From the NCBI RefSeq assembly GCF_023502325.1, contig NZ_JAMFLZ010000003.1:124001-188000 (forward strand): 64,000 nucleotides of DNA, read 5' to 3'. The translations under genes were made by a program, and so were the position numbers. Shown one piece after another: positions 55,286-64,000 of the stretch (positions are counted from its first letter, which is position 1; each line of letters opens with the position of its first letter). Source of the DNA: Wocania_A spongiicola. GTDB taxonomy: Bacteria > Bacteroidota > Bacteroidia > Flavobacteriales > Flavobacteriaceae. The notes under the pieces were generated by a model. The model saw only the letters and a program-made list of their open reading frames with translations. It searched no databases and was not told where the DNA came from.

Positions 55286-57346
55286 TTGAAACAAGCAATT
55301 CAAACTCCAATAGCTAAAAAAATATCAAAGGCATTAACTATTCATAATGATACAAGAATAGATAATTATTATTGGCTGAACAATAAAGAAAATCCAGAAG
55401 TAATTGATTATTTGAATACCGAAAATGCATACACTAAAGATGTTATGCAACACACAGAAAGTTTTCAAAAAAAACTATTCAAAGAAATGAAGGGGCGTAT
55501 TAAAGAGGATGATACTAGTGTACCTTACAAGCTTGATGGCTATTGGTATTTAACACGTTTTGAAAAAGGTAATGATTACCCTATATATTCAAGAAAAAAA
55601 GGAACTTTAGAGGATACAGAAGAAATTTTGTTTGATTGTAATGAGATGGCTAAAAATGTTGCTTATTTTAATTTAGGTAGTATTGCGATAAGTCCTGATA
55701 ATAAACTAGCAGCTTTTTCAACAGATACAGTAAGTAGAAGACAATATACCATTCAAATTAAAAATTTAGAAACAGGAGAAATTTATACCGATAAAATTTT
55801 AAACACCACAGGAAGTGTTACATGGGCAAACGATAATAAAACCTTGTTTTATGCTATGAAAGATGAAGTGACTTTGCGGTCACACAAAATTTTTAGACAT
55901 AAATTGCATACGGAAACAAAGGAAGATATTGAAGTTTTTCATGAAGTTGATGAGACTTTCAACACCTTTGTTTATAAATCAAAATCTAGAAAGTACATAG
56001 TTATTGGATCCTCAAGTACTTTAAGTTCAGAATATAGAATTTTAAATGCTGATACTCCAGATGCAGATTTTAAAGTATTTCAACCTAGGGAGCGTGATTT
56101 AGAATATTCAATAGCGCATTACAATGGTGTTTTCTATATTATTTCAAATTGTGATAAGGCTACTAATTTTAAACTTTTAAAAACGAATGAAACAACAACT
56201 GAAAAAGAAAATTGGGTTGATGTCATACCTCATAGAAAAGATGTTTTAATTGAAGATATTGAGATTTTTAAAGATTATTTGGTTGTTAATGAACGTGAAA
56301 ACGGGCTAAATAGACTTCGCATAATTAAATGGGATGGAAGCGAAGACTACTATTTACCATTTAATTCGGATACCTATACCACTTATATTGGCAATAATCC
56401 AGATTTTAATAGTGATGTACTACGTTATGGGTTTAGTTCGCTGACTAATCCTAATTCTATTATTGATTATAACTTAAAAGATCAACAAAGCGAAATAAAG
56501 AAAGAACAAGAAGTTTTAGATGAAAACTTTAATAAAGAAAATTATGAATGTAAACGAATTTGGGCTACAGCTAGAGATGGTGTAAAAGTGCCTATATCAT
56601 TAGTTTATAAAAAAGGAATGAAGCTGAATGGGAGTAACCCGCTGCTTCAATATGCTTATGGTTCTTATGGCTCTACTGTCGATCCTTCTTTTTCTACAAT
56701 TAGATTAAGCTTGTTAGATAGAGGTTTTATTTATGCTATCGCACATATTAGAGGCGGAGAGTATTTAGGTAGAGACTGGTACGAAAACGGAAAGCTTTTA
56801 GCGAAAAAAAATACGTTTACAGATTTTATCGACTGTTCAAAATATTTAATTGAGCAAAATTACACTTCAAATAAGCATTTATACGCTTACGGCGGATCTG
56901 CAGGGGGGTTGCTTATGGGAGTTGTAATTAACATGAATCCAGAATTATATCATGGTATTCTAGCTGCAGTTCCATTTGTAGATGTAGTAACTACAATGCT
57001 AGATGATACAATTCCACTAACTACAGGTGAATATGATGAATGGGGAAATCCTAATGAAAAGGAATATTATAGTTATATGAAATCGTATTCTCCATATGAT
57101 AATGTGGAAGCCAAAACATATCCAAACATGTTAGTAACAACAGGTTTACACGATTCCCAAGTGCAATACTGGGAACCAGCAAAATGGGTAGCGAAACTAA
57201 GAGAGTTAAAAAAAGACAATAACAAACTATTATTACATACTGATATGGACTCTGGCCATGGAGGAGCATCAGGGCGCTTTGAAAGCCTAAAAGAAGTAGC
57301 TTTAGAATATGCCTTTATATTAGATTTAGAAGGAATTAGTGCATGA
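55286..57346 (+). CDS. ptrB: Prolyl oligopeptidase family peptidase, oligopeptidase B type
   Basis: The 686-aa protein has the N-terminal beta-propeller (about 1-400, starting from TTG) and a C-terminal alpha/beta hydrolase domain. The catalytic Ser is in AYGGSAGGLLMG, the Asp in TTGLHDSQVQYWEP and the His in MDSGHGGASGR. The acidic pocket and REKNLTT-type lid region are consistent with cleavage after basic residues. No signal peptide is present, so it is cytoplasmic. Confidence 0.93.
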   Translation: MKQAIQTPIAKKISKALTIHNDTRIDNYYWLNNKENPEVIDYLNTENAYTKDVMQHTESFQKKLFKEMKGRIKEDDTSVPYKLDGYWYLTRFEKGNDYPIYSRKKGTLEDTEEILFDCNEMAKNVAYFNLGSIAISPDNKLAAFSTDTVSRRQYTIQIKNLETGEIYTDKILNTTGSVTWANDNKTLFYAMKDEVTLRSHKIFRHKLHTETKEDIEVFHEVDETFNTFVYKSKSRKYIVIGSSSTLSSEYRILNADTPDADFKVFQPRERDLEYSIAHYNGVFYIISNCDKATNFKLLKTNETTTEKENWVDVIPHRKDVLIEDIEIFKDYLVVNERENGLNRLRIIKWDGSEDYYLPFNSDTYTTYIGNNPDFNSDVLRYGFSSLTNPNSIIDYNLKDQQSEIKKEQEVLDENFNKENYECKRIWATARDGVKVPISLVYKKGMKLNGSNPLLQYAYGSYGSTVDPSFSTIRLSLLDRGFIYAIAHIRGGEYLGRDWYENGKLLAKKNTFTDFIDCSKYLIEQNYTSNKHLYAYGGSAGGLLMGVVINMNPELYHGILAAVPFVDVVTTMLDDTIPLTTGEYDEWGNPNEKEYYSYMKSYSPYDNVEAKTYPNMLVTTGLHDSQVQYWEPAKWVAKLRELKKDNNKLLLHTDMDSGHGGASGRFESLKEVALEYAFILDLEGISA

Positions 57347-57426
57347 TAAAAAATTTACTTATTTTTGCCAAGTTTTGAGTTACAAATATTTTTAGTAATA
57401 TTGATGGTAGCTTATAAAAAGCATTT

Positions 57427-58467
57427 ATGAAACACAACAATCAAGTTTTTGATAATGTATTAGACTTAGTAGGCAATACACCGCTTATTAGACTTAATAA
57501 AATAACTTCAAAATTTAAAGGAAACTTCTTTGCTAAAGTTGAAGCCTTTAATCCCGGTAATTCTTCAAAGGATAGAATAGCATTACACATTATAGAAGAG
57601 GCAGAGAGGAAGGGGATTCTTTCTCCAGGCGATACTATTATAGAAACCACCTCTGGTAATACAGGTTTTAGTATAGCTATGGTTAGTATTATAAAAGGCT
57701 ATGAATGTGTTTTGGCAGTTAGCTCAAAATCTTCTGCTGATAAAATTGACATGCTAAAAACTATGGGGGCAAAGGTTTATGTTTGTCCAGCACATGTTAG
57801 TGCAGATGATCCTAGATCATACTATCAAGTTGCAAAGCGTTTACATGAAGAAATAAATGGTTCAGTATATATTAATCAGTACTTCAATGAGTTAAACATT
57901 GATGCGCATTATAATTCTACTGGTCCAGAAATTTGGAATCAAACCGAAGGTAAAATCACACATTTAATAGCTTGTAGTGGTACTGGAGGAACTATTTCTG
58001 GAACTGCAAAATATCTAAAAGAACAAAACTCTAGCATTAAAGTTATTGGTGTTGATGCTTTTGGTTCAGTTATTAAAAAATATCACGAAACTAGAGAATT
58101 TGACGAAAAAGAAATTTATCCTTACAGAATTGAAGGTTTAGGGAAAAATTTAATTCCTACAGCAACAAATTTTGATGTTATTGATGAGTTTGTTAAAGTC
58201 ACAGATGAAGAAAGTGCGCATACAGCAAGGTTAATAGCTAAAACCGAAGGGTTATTTGTAGGTTACACTTCAGGTGCAGCAATGCAAGCGGTTGCTCAAT
58301 TAGGAGAAAATAATGAATTTAAGGAGGGAGATAATATTGTAATTATATTCCCAGATCATGGATCTCGCTATATGAGCAAGGTTTACAGTGATAAATGGAT
58401 GAAAGAACAAGGCTTTTTTGATAGCATTAATGAAGAAGCAGCCGAAACTATACAGTATATAAAGTAG
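57427..58467 (+). CDS. PLP-dependent cysteine synthase-family enzyme (probable cysteate synthase)
   Basis: The 346-aa fold-type-II PLP enzyme has LVGNTPLIRLNKI, the PLP-lysine motif NPGNSSKDRIALHII, ETTSGNTGFSIAMV and the phosphate-binding GTGGTISGTAK. Cysteine synthases have this layout, but it is adjacent (about 200 bp) to a KBL-type acyltransferase. In capnine biosynthesis a cysteine-synthase-like enzyme makes L-cysteate from phosphoserine and sulfite, and the acyltransferase joins it to a fatty acyl group. Cysteate synthase is therefore preferred, but cysteine synthase cannot be excluded. Confidence 0.75.
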   Translation: MKHNNQVFDNVLDLVGNTPLIRLNKITSKFKGNFFAKVEAFNPGNSSKDRIALHIIEEAERKGILSPGDTIIETTSGNTGFSIAMVSIIKGYECVLAVSSKSSADKIDMLKTMGAKVYVCPAHVSADDPRSYYQVAKRLHEEINGSVYINQYFNELNIDAHYNSTGPEIWNQTEGKITHLIACSGTGGTISGTAKYLKEQNSSIKVIGVDAFGSVIKKYHETREFDEKEIYPYRIEGLGKNLIPTATNFDVIDEFVKVTDEESAHTARLIAKTEGLFVGYTSGAAMQAVAQLGENNEFKEGDNIVIIFPDHGSRYMSKVYSDKWMKEQGFFDSINEEAAETIQYIK

Positions 58468-58484
58468 AATATTAAAAGATATAA

Positions 58485-58521
58485 AAAGAGCTTTATTTTT
58501 AAAAATAAGGCTCTTTTTTTG
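58485..58521 (+). terminator. Hairpin terminator after the cysteine-synthase-like gene
   Basis: AAAGAGCTTTATTTTT / AAAAATAAGGCTCTTT pairs over about 16 bp with one G-T and is followed by T residues. The downstream acyltransferase gene may therefore have its own promoter. Confidence 0.72.
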
Positions 58522-58669
58522 TTTTATAAATAATTGAAGCCTAAAAATTATGTACAAACAATTTAAATATTTAATTTTGCAGCTACTAACTAAAGAACTA
58601 AAAACAGTAATTGTATACACTTTTGTGTGATATGCAAGTTCGTTTTTGATAGCAAAAGATTTATAATAA

Positions 58670-59929
58670 ATGAAAGATTTATTCGAAAAGATTTATAAAG
58701 ATAAAGGGCCATTAGGTAAATGGGCTTCTCAGGCTGAAGGATATTTCGTGTTTCCGAAATTAGAAGGAGAGATTTCTAATCGTATGAAATTTCAAGGAAA
58801 AGATGTTATCACTTGGAGTATTAATGATTACTTAGGTTTAGCAAATCATCCAGAAGTTCGTAAAGTAGATGCCCAAGCAGCGGCAGATTATGGGTCGGCA
58901 TATCCAATGGGAGCTAGAATGATGTCTGGACATACAGATTTGCATGAAAAGCTTCAAGACGAATTAGCGTCTTTCGTAAAAAAAGAAGCAGCATATCTTT
59001 TAAATTTTGGCTATCAGGGTATGGTCTCTACAATTGATGCTTTAGTTTCTAAAGATGATATTATAGTTTATGATGTTGATGCACATGCTTGTATTATTGA
59101 CGGTGTTCGTTTGCATATGGGTAAACGATTTACATATAAGCACAATGATGTTGAGAGTTTAGAAAAAAACTTAGAACGTGCCACCAAAATGGCTGAGCAA
59201 ACAGGAGGGGGTATTTTAGTTATCTCTGAAGGTGTGTTTGGAATGCGTGGAGAACAGGGGCGTTTAAAAGAAATAGTTGAACTTAAAAAGAAATTTAATT
59301 TCAGATTATTTGTTGATGATGCTCATGGCTTTGGAACTTTAGGAGCTACAGGAGCGGGAGCAGGAGAAGAACAAGGTGTTCAAGATGATATTGATGTGTA
59401 TTTTGCGACATTCGCAAAATCTATGGCTAGTACTGGTGCTTTTATTGCTGCAGACCAAGAAATTATAGATTATTTAAAGTATAATTTGCGTTCGCAAATG
59501 TTTGCTAAATCTTTACAAATGCAACTAGTTGTAGGTGCATTGAAGCGTTTGGACATGTTACGTACAATGCCAGAATTAAAGCAGAATCTATGGACTATTG
59601 TTGATGCATTGCAGTCTGGTTTAAAAGAGCGTGGTTTCAATATAGGAACAACACAAAGCTGTGTAACACCTGTGTATTTAAAAGGTAGTATTCCTGAGGC
59701 TATGGCCTTAGTTAGAGATTTACGTGAAAATTACGGAATATTCTGTTCTATAGTAGTTTACCCTGTTATACCTAAAGGATTAATTTTGCTAAGGATGATA
59801 CCTACAGCTACTCATACATTAAAAGATGTAGAAGAAACTTTAGATGCTTTTGATGCTATAAGAGACCGATTAGAAAACGGAACATATAAACGTTTATCTG
59901 CTGCAGTAATGGCTGCAATGGGTGAGTAG
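58670..59929 (+). CDS. KBL-type acyltransferase, probable cysteate-fatty acyltransferase for sulfonolipids
   Basis: A 419-aa alpha-oxoamine synthase with NDYLGLANHPEVRK, GSAYPMGARMMSGHTDLH, VYDVDAHACIIDG, FVDDAHGFGTLG and the PLP-lysine region ATFAKSMASTGAF. The family joins an amino acid to an acyl thioester. In F. johnsoniae a member of this type (cysteate-fatty acyl transferase) was shown to make capnine precursors needed for normal gliding. The cysteate-synthase-like gene directly upstream supports the same role here. A serine palmitoyltransferase or glycine C-acetyltransferase role is the alternative. Confidence 0.82.
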   Translation: MKDLFEKIYKDKGPLGKWASQAEGYFVFPKLEGEISNRMKFQGKDVITWSINDYLGLANHPEVRKVDAQAAADYGSAYPMGARMMSGHTDLHEKLQDELASFVKKEAAYLLNFGYQGMVSTIDALVSKDDIIVYDVDAHACIIDGVRLHMGKRFTYKHNDVESLEKNLERATKMAEQTGGGILVISEGVFGMRGEQGRLKEIVELKKKFNFRLFVDDAHGFGTLGATGAGAGEEQGVQDDIDVYFATFAKSMASTGAFIAADQEIIDYLKYNLRSQMFAKSLQMQLVVGALKRLDMLRTMPELKQNLWTIVDALQSGLKERGFNIGTTQSCVTPVYLKGSIPEAMALVRDLRENYGIFCSIVVYPVIPKGLILLRMIPTATHTLKDVEETLDAFDAIRDRLENGTYKRLSAAVMAAMGE

Positions 59930-59950
59930 TTAAAAATATATAGTAATATA

Positions 59951-59986
59951 AAAAAATCCGATTTTATAAGAATCGGATTTTTTTTA
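59951..59986. terminator. Bidirectional terminator
   Basis: AAAAAATCCGATT / AATCGGATTTTTT with a 7-nt loop, between the acyltransferase gene and the convergent GNAT-like gene. Confidence 0.85.
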
Positions 59987-61105
59987 TGCAATATCTTTTC
60001 TAAAGGTGCAGCGCCTTTTATGAGTCACTGGTTTGAAATTCTTCCATAATTTATGGATAGCTTCATTGTCATCTAACTCTGGACCTCTAATACATAATTC
60101 TATACCTTTTTCAGAAAATGTTTTATGAAATTCATTGAAAATTATGGCTGTAATCCCTTTGTTTTGATATTCAGGCAAAACTCCAATCAAATAAAAAGTC
60201 ACAGTTTTAGCATGTTTTTTGGCATGTAGCAAATGTCTTATTCCAAAAGGAAACAATTTGCCATTCATTTTTTGTAACGCTTCAGCATATGATGGGGTTA
60301 CTATTCCAAAACCAATGAGTTTATCATTTTTGTCTAATACAAACTTTACATATTCAGGATTTAGAAATCCAATAAATTTCTTCTTAAAGTATGCCTTTTG
60401 CTCTTGGTTTATTTCTACGAAAGAAGAAAGAGTAGCGTGTGATTTTGAGAAAACCTCAAACATTTCATCAGTATATGGCATAATATCCTTATTCTTAGTA
60501 AAGTTTAAAGCTTTTAAGTGGTAACGCCTCTTTATTAAATCTTGTATTTTAGAAAAATATATAGGAAGAATATTTTTAAACTCCATTTTGTTTTCTGAGT
60601 ATGTTTTAGCAACAGTATATCCCAGTTTTTCAAAATGAGTTGCATAATACGGGTGATTATGCCATGTAATCATACTGCCTATTTGATCGAAACCATGAGT
60701 TAACACTCCAACTTTATCTAAATTAGAGAAACCAACAGGGCCTTCAATAAATTCTAAATTATTAGCTTGTCCAATTTCATTAACTTTTTCTAATAATGTT
60801 TGGGTAACTTTAATATCATCTATAACATCAAACCATCCAAAACGCATTTTCTTTTGGTTTTGTTTATTAACTTCAATCCAATTGATAACGCAAGCAATTC
60901 TGCCTATAACTTCATTGTTTCTATACGCTAAAAAAAAGCGCGCATCTGCATCTTTGAAAGCTGGGTTTACTTTTTTGTCTAATGATCTTATTTCTTCAGA
61001 GATAATAGGAGGGACCCAATATTTTGAGCCCTTGTAAAGTTTAAAAGGAAACTTTACAAATGTTTTTAAGTCTTTTTTGGTGGTTACTTCTTTAAGTTTA
61101 ATCAT
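59984..61105 (-). CDS. GNAT-fold protein
   Basis: The 373-aa protein contains a FVKFPFKLYKGSKYWVPP start, a conserved block LEFIEGPVGFSNLDKVGVL, and a C-terminal GNAT-type acetyl-CoA site VTFYLIGVLPEYQNKGIT. Such proteins occur in Bacteroidota next to lipid genes. Its end faces the sulfonolipid acyltransferase. A role as an N-acyltransferase acting on capnine to give N-acylcapnine would fit the neighbourhood, but this is only a contextual inference. Confidence 0.72.
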   Translation of the reverse strand: MIKLKEVTTKKDLKTFVKFPFKLYKGSKYWVPPIISEEIRSLDKKVNPAFKDADARFFLAYRNNEVIGRIACVINWIEVNKQNQKKMRFGWFDVIDDIKVTQTLLEKVNEIGQANNLEFIEGPVGFSNLDKVGVLTHGFDQIGSMITWHNHPYYATHFEKLGYTVAKTYSENKMEFKNILPIYFSKIQDLIKRRYHLKALNFTKNKDIMPYTDEMFEVFSKSHATLSSFVEINQEQKAYFKKKFIGFLNPEYVKFVLDKNDKLIGFGIVTPSYAEALQKMNGKLFPFGIRHLLHAKKHAKTVTFYLIGVLPEYQNKGITAIIFNEFHKTFSEKGIELCIRGPELDDNEAIHKLWKNFKPVTHKRRCTFRKDIA

Positions 61106-61131
61106 ATAATTATGATGGATTTTGATTAGTT

Positions 61132-62142
61132 TTAGTTATCAAAATCGTTGTCTTTTCTTTTTTGCTTTTTCTTTGGTTCATCGTCTTCTTCATCTTTGTT
61201 TTTTCTACTTTTCTTACCTCTCGATTTTCTTTTTGATTCTTCTTCTGCCGAGTTTCCGTTGTCTATTTCTTTGTCTTTGTGAAAATCTAATCTATAAGAT
61301 GCTCCAAAGTTTACACTAAAAACTGAGGGTGTATCTTTAGTGTTAAACGTAAGTGCTGTGTCTAACTGAAAGTCTTTTCCCCATAAATATGCGCCACCAA
61401 ATCTAAAAAGATTATCTGCGTAAAAATCACTTTTTATACCTTGTGCTTCACCAAAAATTACCCATTTAGGGTTAAAAGAGTGTGTTAAAGTGAAAATATA
61501 TTGAAAATCTGATTGGTCGGTACCAATTCTATCTTTAATTAAATTTAAAACCATTACCCACCCACCAGCAAAATTGTTTTGTGTAGCGACCATTACTTTA
61601 GGGCTAAAACCTTCAATTCCTGGAGCTGTATAAGGGTTTTGTTTGGTGTCATAATTTGCACCTAAATAAACTGATACTGCTGGAATTAATGATTTCCACT
61701 TAAAGCGATGATTTGCCTTCCAACTATATAAATTTGGCTTATCTTCTTCAGAATTTTTATAGGGGTCGTAAACCAAATATTTTGCGCCAACACTTAAAAA
61801 TTTAAAATTTGAACGCGAATCTTCAGCAGCTAAATTCGAGGTATATGTTTTGGTATCGTTTTGATAAGAGCCTTCAAGATTTAACTCTAATTCTTCCCAA
61901 AGCAAACCGTATCTAGCAGCAAAGTCTATTCCAAAGCCAGAAACTTCAAAAGCAGTAGCTGGTGTTCTTTTTTCTTTTAGGATATAAGGACCAACTTCAA
62001 ATTGTGCAACGTTTGTGCCTACTGAAAATGCACTGCGAGAAGTACCTGGTCTATTCGAATTAATAACATCTGTATATTGACTAAACGCATGTGTACTAAT
62101 TAAGCTTAGCAATAAAATTAAAGTAGATTTGATTGGGCTCAT
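61132..62142 (-). CDS. MetA-pathway-of-phenol-degradation-like outer-membrane protein with basic tail
   Basis: The 336-aa protein has a signal peptide (STLILLLSLISTHAFSQ), then a predicted 10-12 strand beta barrel (INSNRPGTSRSAFSVGTNVAQFEVGP-like start with alternating hydrophobics). It ends in a roughly 40-residue tail of Lys, Glu, Arg and Asp that includes KKSRKNKDEEDDE. The barrel resembles the transporter-like MetA family of unknown function. The highly charged tail would be on the periplasmic side. It is 26 bp upstream of the GNAT-like gene. Confidence 0.75.
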   Translation of the reverse strand: MSPIKSTLILLLSLISTHAFSQYTDVINSNRPGTSRSAFSVGTNVAQFEVGPYILKEKRTPATAFEVSGFGIDFAARYGLLWEELELNLEGSYQNDTKTYTSNLAAEDSRSNFKFLSVGAKYLVYDPYKNSEEDKPNLYSWKANHRFKWKSLIPAVSVYLGANYDTKQNPYTAPGIEGFSPKVMVATQNNFAGGWVMVLNLIKDRIGTDQSDFQYIFTLTHSFNPKWVIFGEAQGIKSDFYADNLFRFGGAYLWGKDFQLDTALTFNTKDTPSVFSVNFGASYRLDFHKDKEIDNGNSAEEESKRKSRGKKSRKNKDEEDDEPKKKQKRKDNDFDN

Positions 62143-62301
62143 AATGAATATTTTTTTACGTATCTATAGTTTAAGGATGCTCATTACTTTTATAATAAAT
62201 CTTTAATAGGATGCTCAAATATAGATATTTTATACTTTTTTTATCATTTTTGAACGTTTTTTAAGTGTTTAGAATTGTATTTTTGTATAAAATATTTTTT
62301 T

Positions 62302-62583
62302 ATGTTACAGTATGCATCTGTTGTAGGATTAGTAAAAATGATACTAATCATTATGCTAATTTATTTTGGAATTAAAATATTAGCACGATTATTTGCACCA
62401 TTTTTAGTTAAATATGTTGCAAAAAAAGCTGAGCAACGGTTTGGAGATCAATTTGGACAATTTCAAGGGCGGCAACAAGAAAAACCAAAAAAAGAAGGGG
62501 AAGTAAGTATTGATAAAATGCCAAACACTAAAACCTCGAATAAAGATGTTGGTGATTATGTAGATTATGAGGAAATAGACTAA
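62302..62583 (+). CDS. DUF4834-family small membrane protein
   Basis: I place the start at ATG 62302 (MLQYASVVGLVKM) rather than the earlier TTG at 62275. The 93-aa protein has one membrane helix (MILIIMLIYFGIKILARLFAPFL) and a polar cytoplasmic tail that ends DVGDYVDYEEID. The layout matches DUF4834 proteins, which in Flavobacteriia lie upstream of a YfhO-type gene, as here. Function unknown. Confidence 0.82.
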   Translation: MLQYASVVGLVKMILIIMLIYFGIKILARLFAPFLVKYVAKKAEQRFGDQFGQFQGRQQEKPKKEGEVSIDKMPNTKTSNKDVGDYVDYEEID

Positions 62584-62750
62584 TATTTTAGAAGCTCTTT
62601 TTCTTAATATTCTTTACAAAAAACTCAAAGCCTAATTATTTTATATGTTACAATTCTCCTATTTAAATGAAAATAGGAATCTAAAATAAATATAAGTTGG
62701 GTTTCAAAAATTATGTTTATTTTCACAACTATTGTTTTTAATACATATTC

Positions 62751-64000
62751 ATGCAGTTTTCATTAAAAAAAGTACTTCCACACTTATTAGTTTTAGTAGG
62801 GTTTGTAATATTGTCTTTAGCATATTTTAGCCCAGTTTTAAAAGGAAAACAGATTTTGCAAAGCGACATCGTGCAATATATTGGCATGAGTAAGCAACAA
62901 AAAGACTTTAGCGCCAAAACTGGAGAGGAAACTTATTGGACAAATAGTGCTTTTGGTGGAATGCCTACCTATCAATTAGGCGCTAAATACTCTCATAATT
63001 ATATTAAAAAGTTAGATTTAGCATTACGTTTTTTACCACGACCAGCCGACTATCTTTTCTTGTATTTGCTAAGCTTTTATGTGCTTCTCCTAGTTTTAAA
63101 AGTTGATTTTAAACTTGCAGCCATTGGGGCAATTGCTTTTGGGTTTTCTACCTATTTAATAATCATTCTTGGTGTTGGACATAATAGTAAAGCTCATGCA
63201 ATAGCTTATATGCCCTTAGTTTTAAGTGGTGTTATTTTAACCTTTAGAAAAAAATATATTTTTGGGTTTTTGCTAACGGTAGTAGCGATGGGCTTAGAAA
63301 TTGTGTCAAATCATTTTCAGATGACCTATTATTTGCTATTATTAGTTATTGTTTTAGGAATCGCGTACTTAATTGATGCTTATAAAAAGAAAATACTGGC
63401 TCATTACTTTAAATCAGTTGGAATTTTGTTTGCTGCGGTATTTCTTTCATTAGCCTTAAATGCTACAGGGATTTTAGCTACAAAAGAATATGTTAAAGAA
63501 AGTACACGAGGAAAAAGTGAGTTGACTATAAATGCTGATGGATCAGCAAAGGAGGTGACATCTGGTTTAGATAAGGATTATATTACTCAATTTAGTTACG
63601 GTATTTTAGAAACGTTTAATCTATACATCCCACGATTAATGGGGGGAGGTAATGGAGAAGATGTAGGTAAGGATTCTGCAACATACGAAGCTTTTAGGAA
63701 GTTAGGCGCATCTCCAAGTCAAGCTTTGCAAGAATCAAAGCGAGCACCAATGTACTGGGGAGCTCAGCCTATTGTAGAAGCTCCTGCTTATATTGGAGCA
63801 GTTGTCTTGTTTTTGTTTGTTTTTGCTTTGTTTTTGGTTAAAGGACGCATAAAATGGTGGTTAATTGGCGGAACAATTCTATCATTACTACTGTCTTATG
63901 GGAAGAATCAGCCATTTGCATTTTTAACGGACTTTTTTATTGATTATGTCCCGTTTTACAATAAGTTTAGAGCAGTAAGCTCTATACAAGTTATTTTAGA
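62751..64000 (+). CDS. YfhO-family multi-pass membrane protein, partial (cut by window edge)
   Basis: The frame from ATG 62751 is open to the window edge, about 416 codons. It begins MQFSLKKVLPHLLVLVGFVI and has many membrane helices with the motifs SDIVQYIGMSKQQKDF, NSAFGGMPTYQ and LGVGHNSKAHAIAYMPLVLSG. This matches the YfhO family, predicted GT-C-fold membrane glycosyltransferases that often modify lipoteichoic acid or other surface glycans. It lies 167 bp downstream of DUF4834. About half the protein is expected beyond the edge. Confidence 0.88.
   Translation, partial: MQFSLKKVLPHLLVLVGFVILSLAYFSPVLKGKQILQSDIVQYIGMSKQQKDFSAKTGEETYWTNSAFGGMPTYQLGAKYSHNYIKKLDLALRFLPRPADYLFLYLLSFYVLLLVLKVDFKLAAIGAIAFGFSTYLIIILGVGHNSKAHAIAYMPLVLSGVILTFRKKYIFGFLLTVVAMGLEIVSNHFQMTYYLLLLVIVLGIAYLIDAYKKKILAHYFKSVGILFAAVFLSLALNATGILATKEYVKESTRGKSELTINADGSAKEVTSGLDKDYITQFSYGILETFNLYIPRLMGGGNGEDVGKDSATYEAFRKLGASPSQALQESKRAPMYWGAQPIVEAPAYIGAVVLFLFVFALFLVKGRIKWWLIGGTILSLLLSYGKNQPFAFLTDFFIDYVPFYNKFRAVSSIQVIL

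Noticed and set aside
58300..58620. 106-aa minus-strand frame
   Set aside because: It overlaps the 3' end of the cysteine-synthase-like gene and its terminator hairpin, so it is a shadow.

Overview
The window is a stretch of an AT-rich chromosome of a member of the Bacteroidota, most likely a marine or aquatic Flavobacteriaceae. Supporting signs are the gene families (secreted SpvB/YD and DUF6443-type Rhs proteins, a CarboxypepD_reg/TonB outer-membrane barrel, DUF4834 next to YfhO, a KBL-type acyltransferase beside a cysteine-synthase homologue), the lack of clear Shine-Dalgarno sequences, several TTG starts, and strong hairpin terminators.

Layout. 1-11.9 kb is mostly core: partial aldehyde dehydrogenase, RluA-type pseudouridine synthase, panB, DUF4345 protein with a WYL regulator, L-serine dehydratase, dnaK, a MarR-GNAT fusion, a formiminoglutamase-type enzyme, a coiled-coil membrane protein, a 46-aa zinc ribbon and a response regulator. 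11.9-23 kb is accessory: a REP-associated tyrosine transposase (RAYT) with four REP hairpins, an orphan Rhs tip carrying a zinc-protease-like motif with a candidate immunity gene, and two defence modules. The first is a three-gene operon: a membrane-anchored GIY-YIG-like protein, a 1054-aa single-chain SIR2-APAZ-short Argonaute, and a 4-fold beta-flower protein. The second is a Septu-like ATPase plus HNH pair. Each module lies directly downstream of a copy of the same tyrosine-integrase 3' end and the same promoter-like segment. One copy is a longer pseudogene and the other a decayed stub, which suggests serial cargo capture behind a degraded integrase.

23-32 kb is a full Rhs polymorphic-toxin operon (SpvB/YD protein, small secreted protein, 1406-aa DUF6443 Rhs protein, two short downstream genes that include the likely immunity gene). 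A repeat-rich intergenic region separates it from a Crp/Fnr regulator.

33-64 kb returns to core and metabolic genes: fumC, a peroxiredoxin, a TonB-family barrel, arsC, prfB with its programmed +1 frameshift, a surface-glycan cluster (four related GT2 glycosyltransferases, ATP-grasp, HAD, a GT14 branching enzyme, two membrane proteins), threonine aldolase, a hexuronate segment (AraC regulator, LgoD-like dehydrogenase, UxaB-like reductase), YbaB, oligopeptidase B, a probable sulfonolipid (capnine) gene pair, a GNAT-like protein, an outer-membrane protein, DUF4834 and the start of a YfhO-type membrane protein.

The most novel part is 15.3-22.4 kb: the fused SIR2-Argonaute with its two unusual companions, and the repeated integrase-tail architecture in front of both defence modules. 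All family assignments were made by eye from motifs, without database searches.
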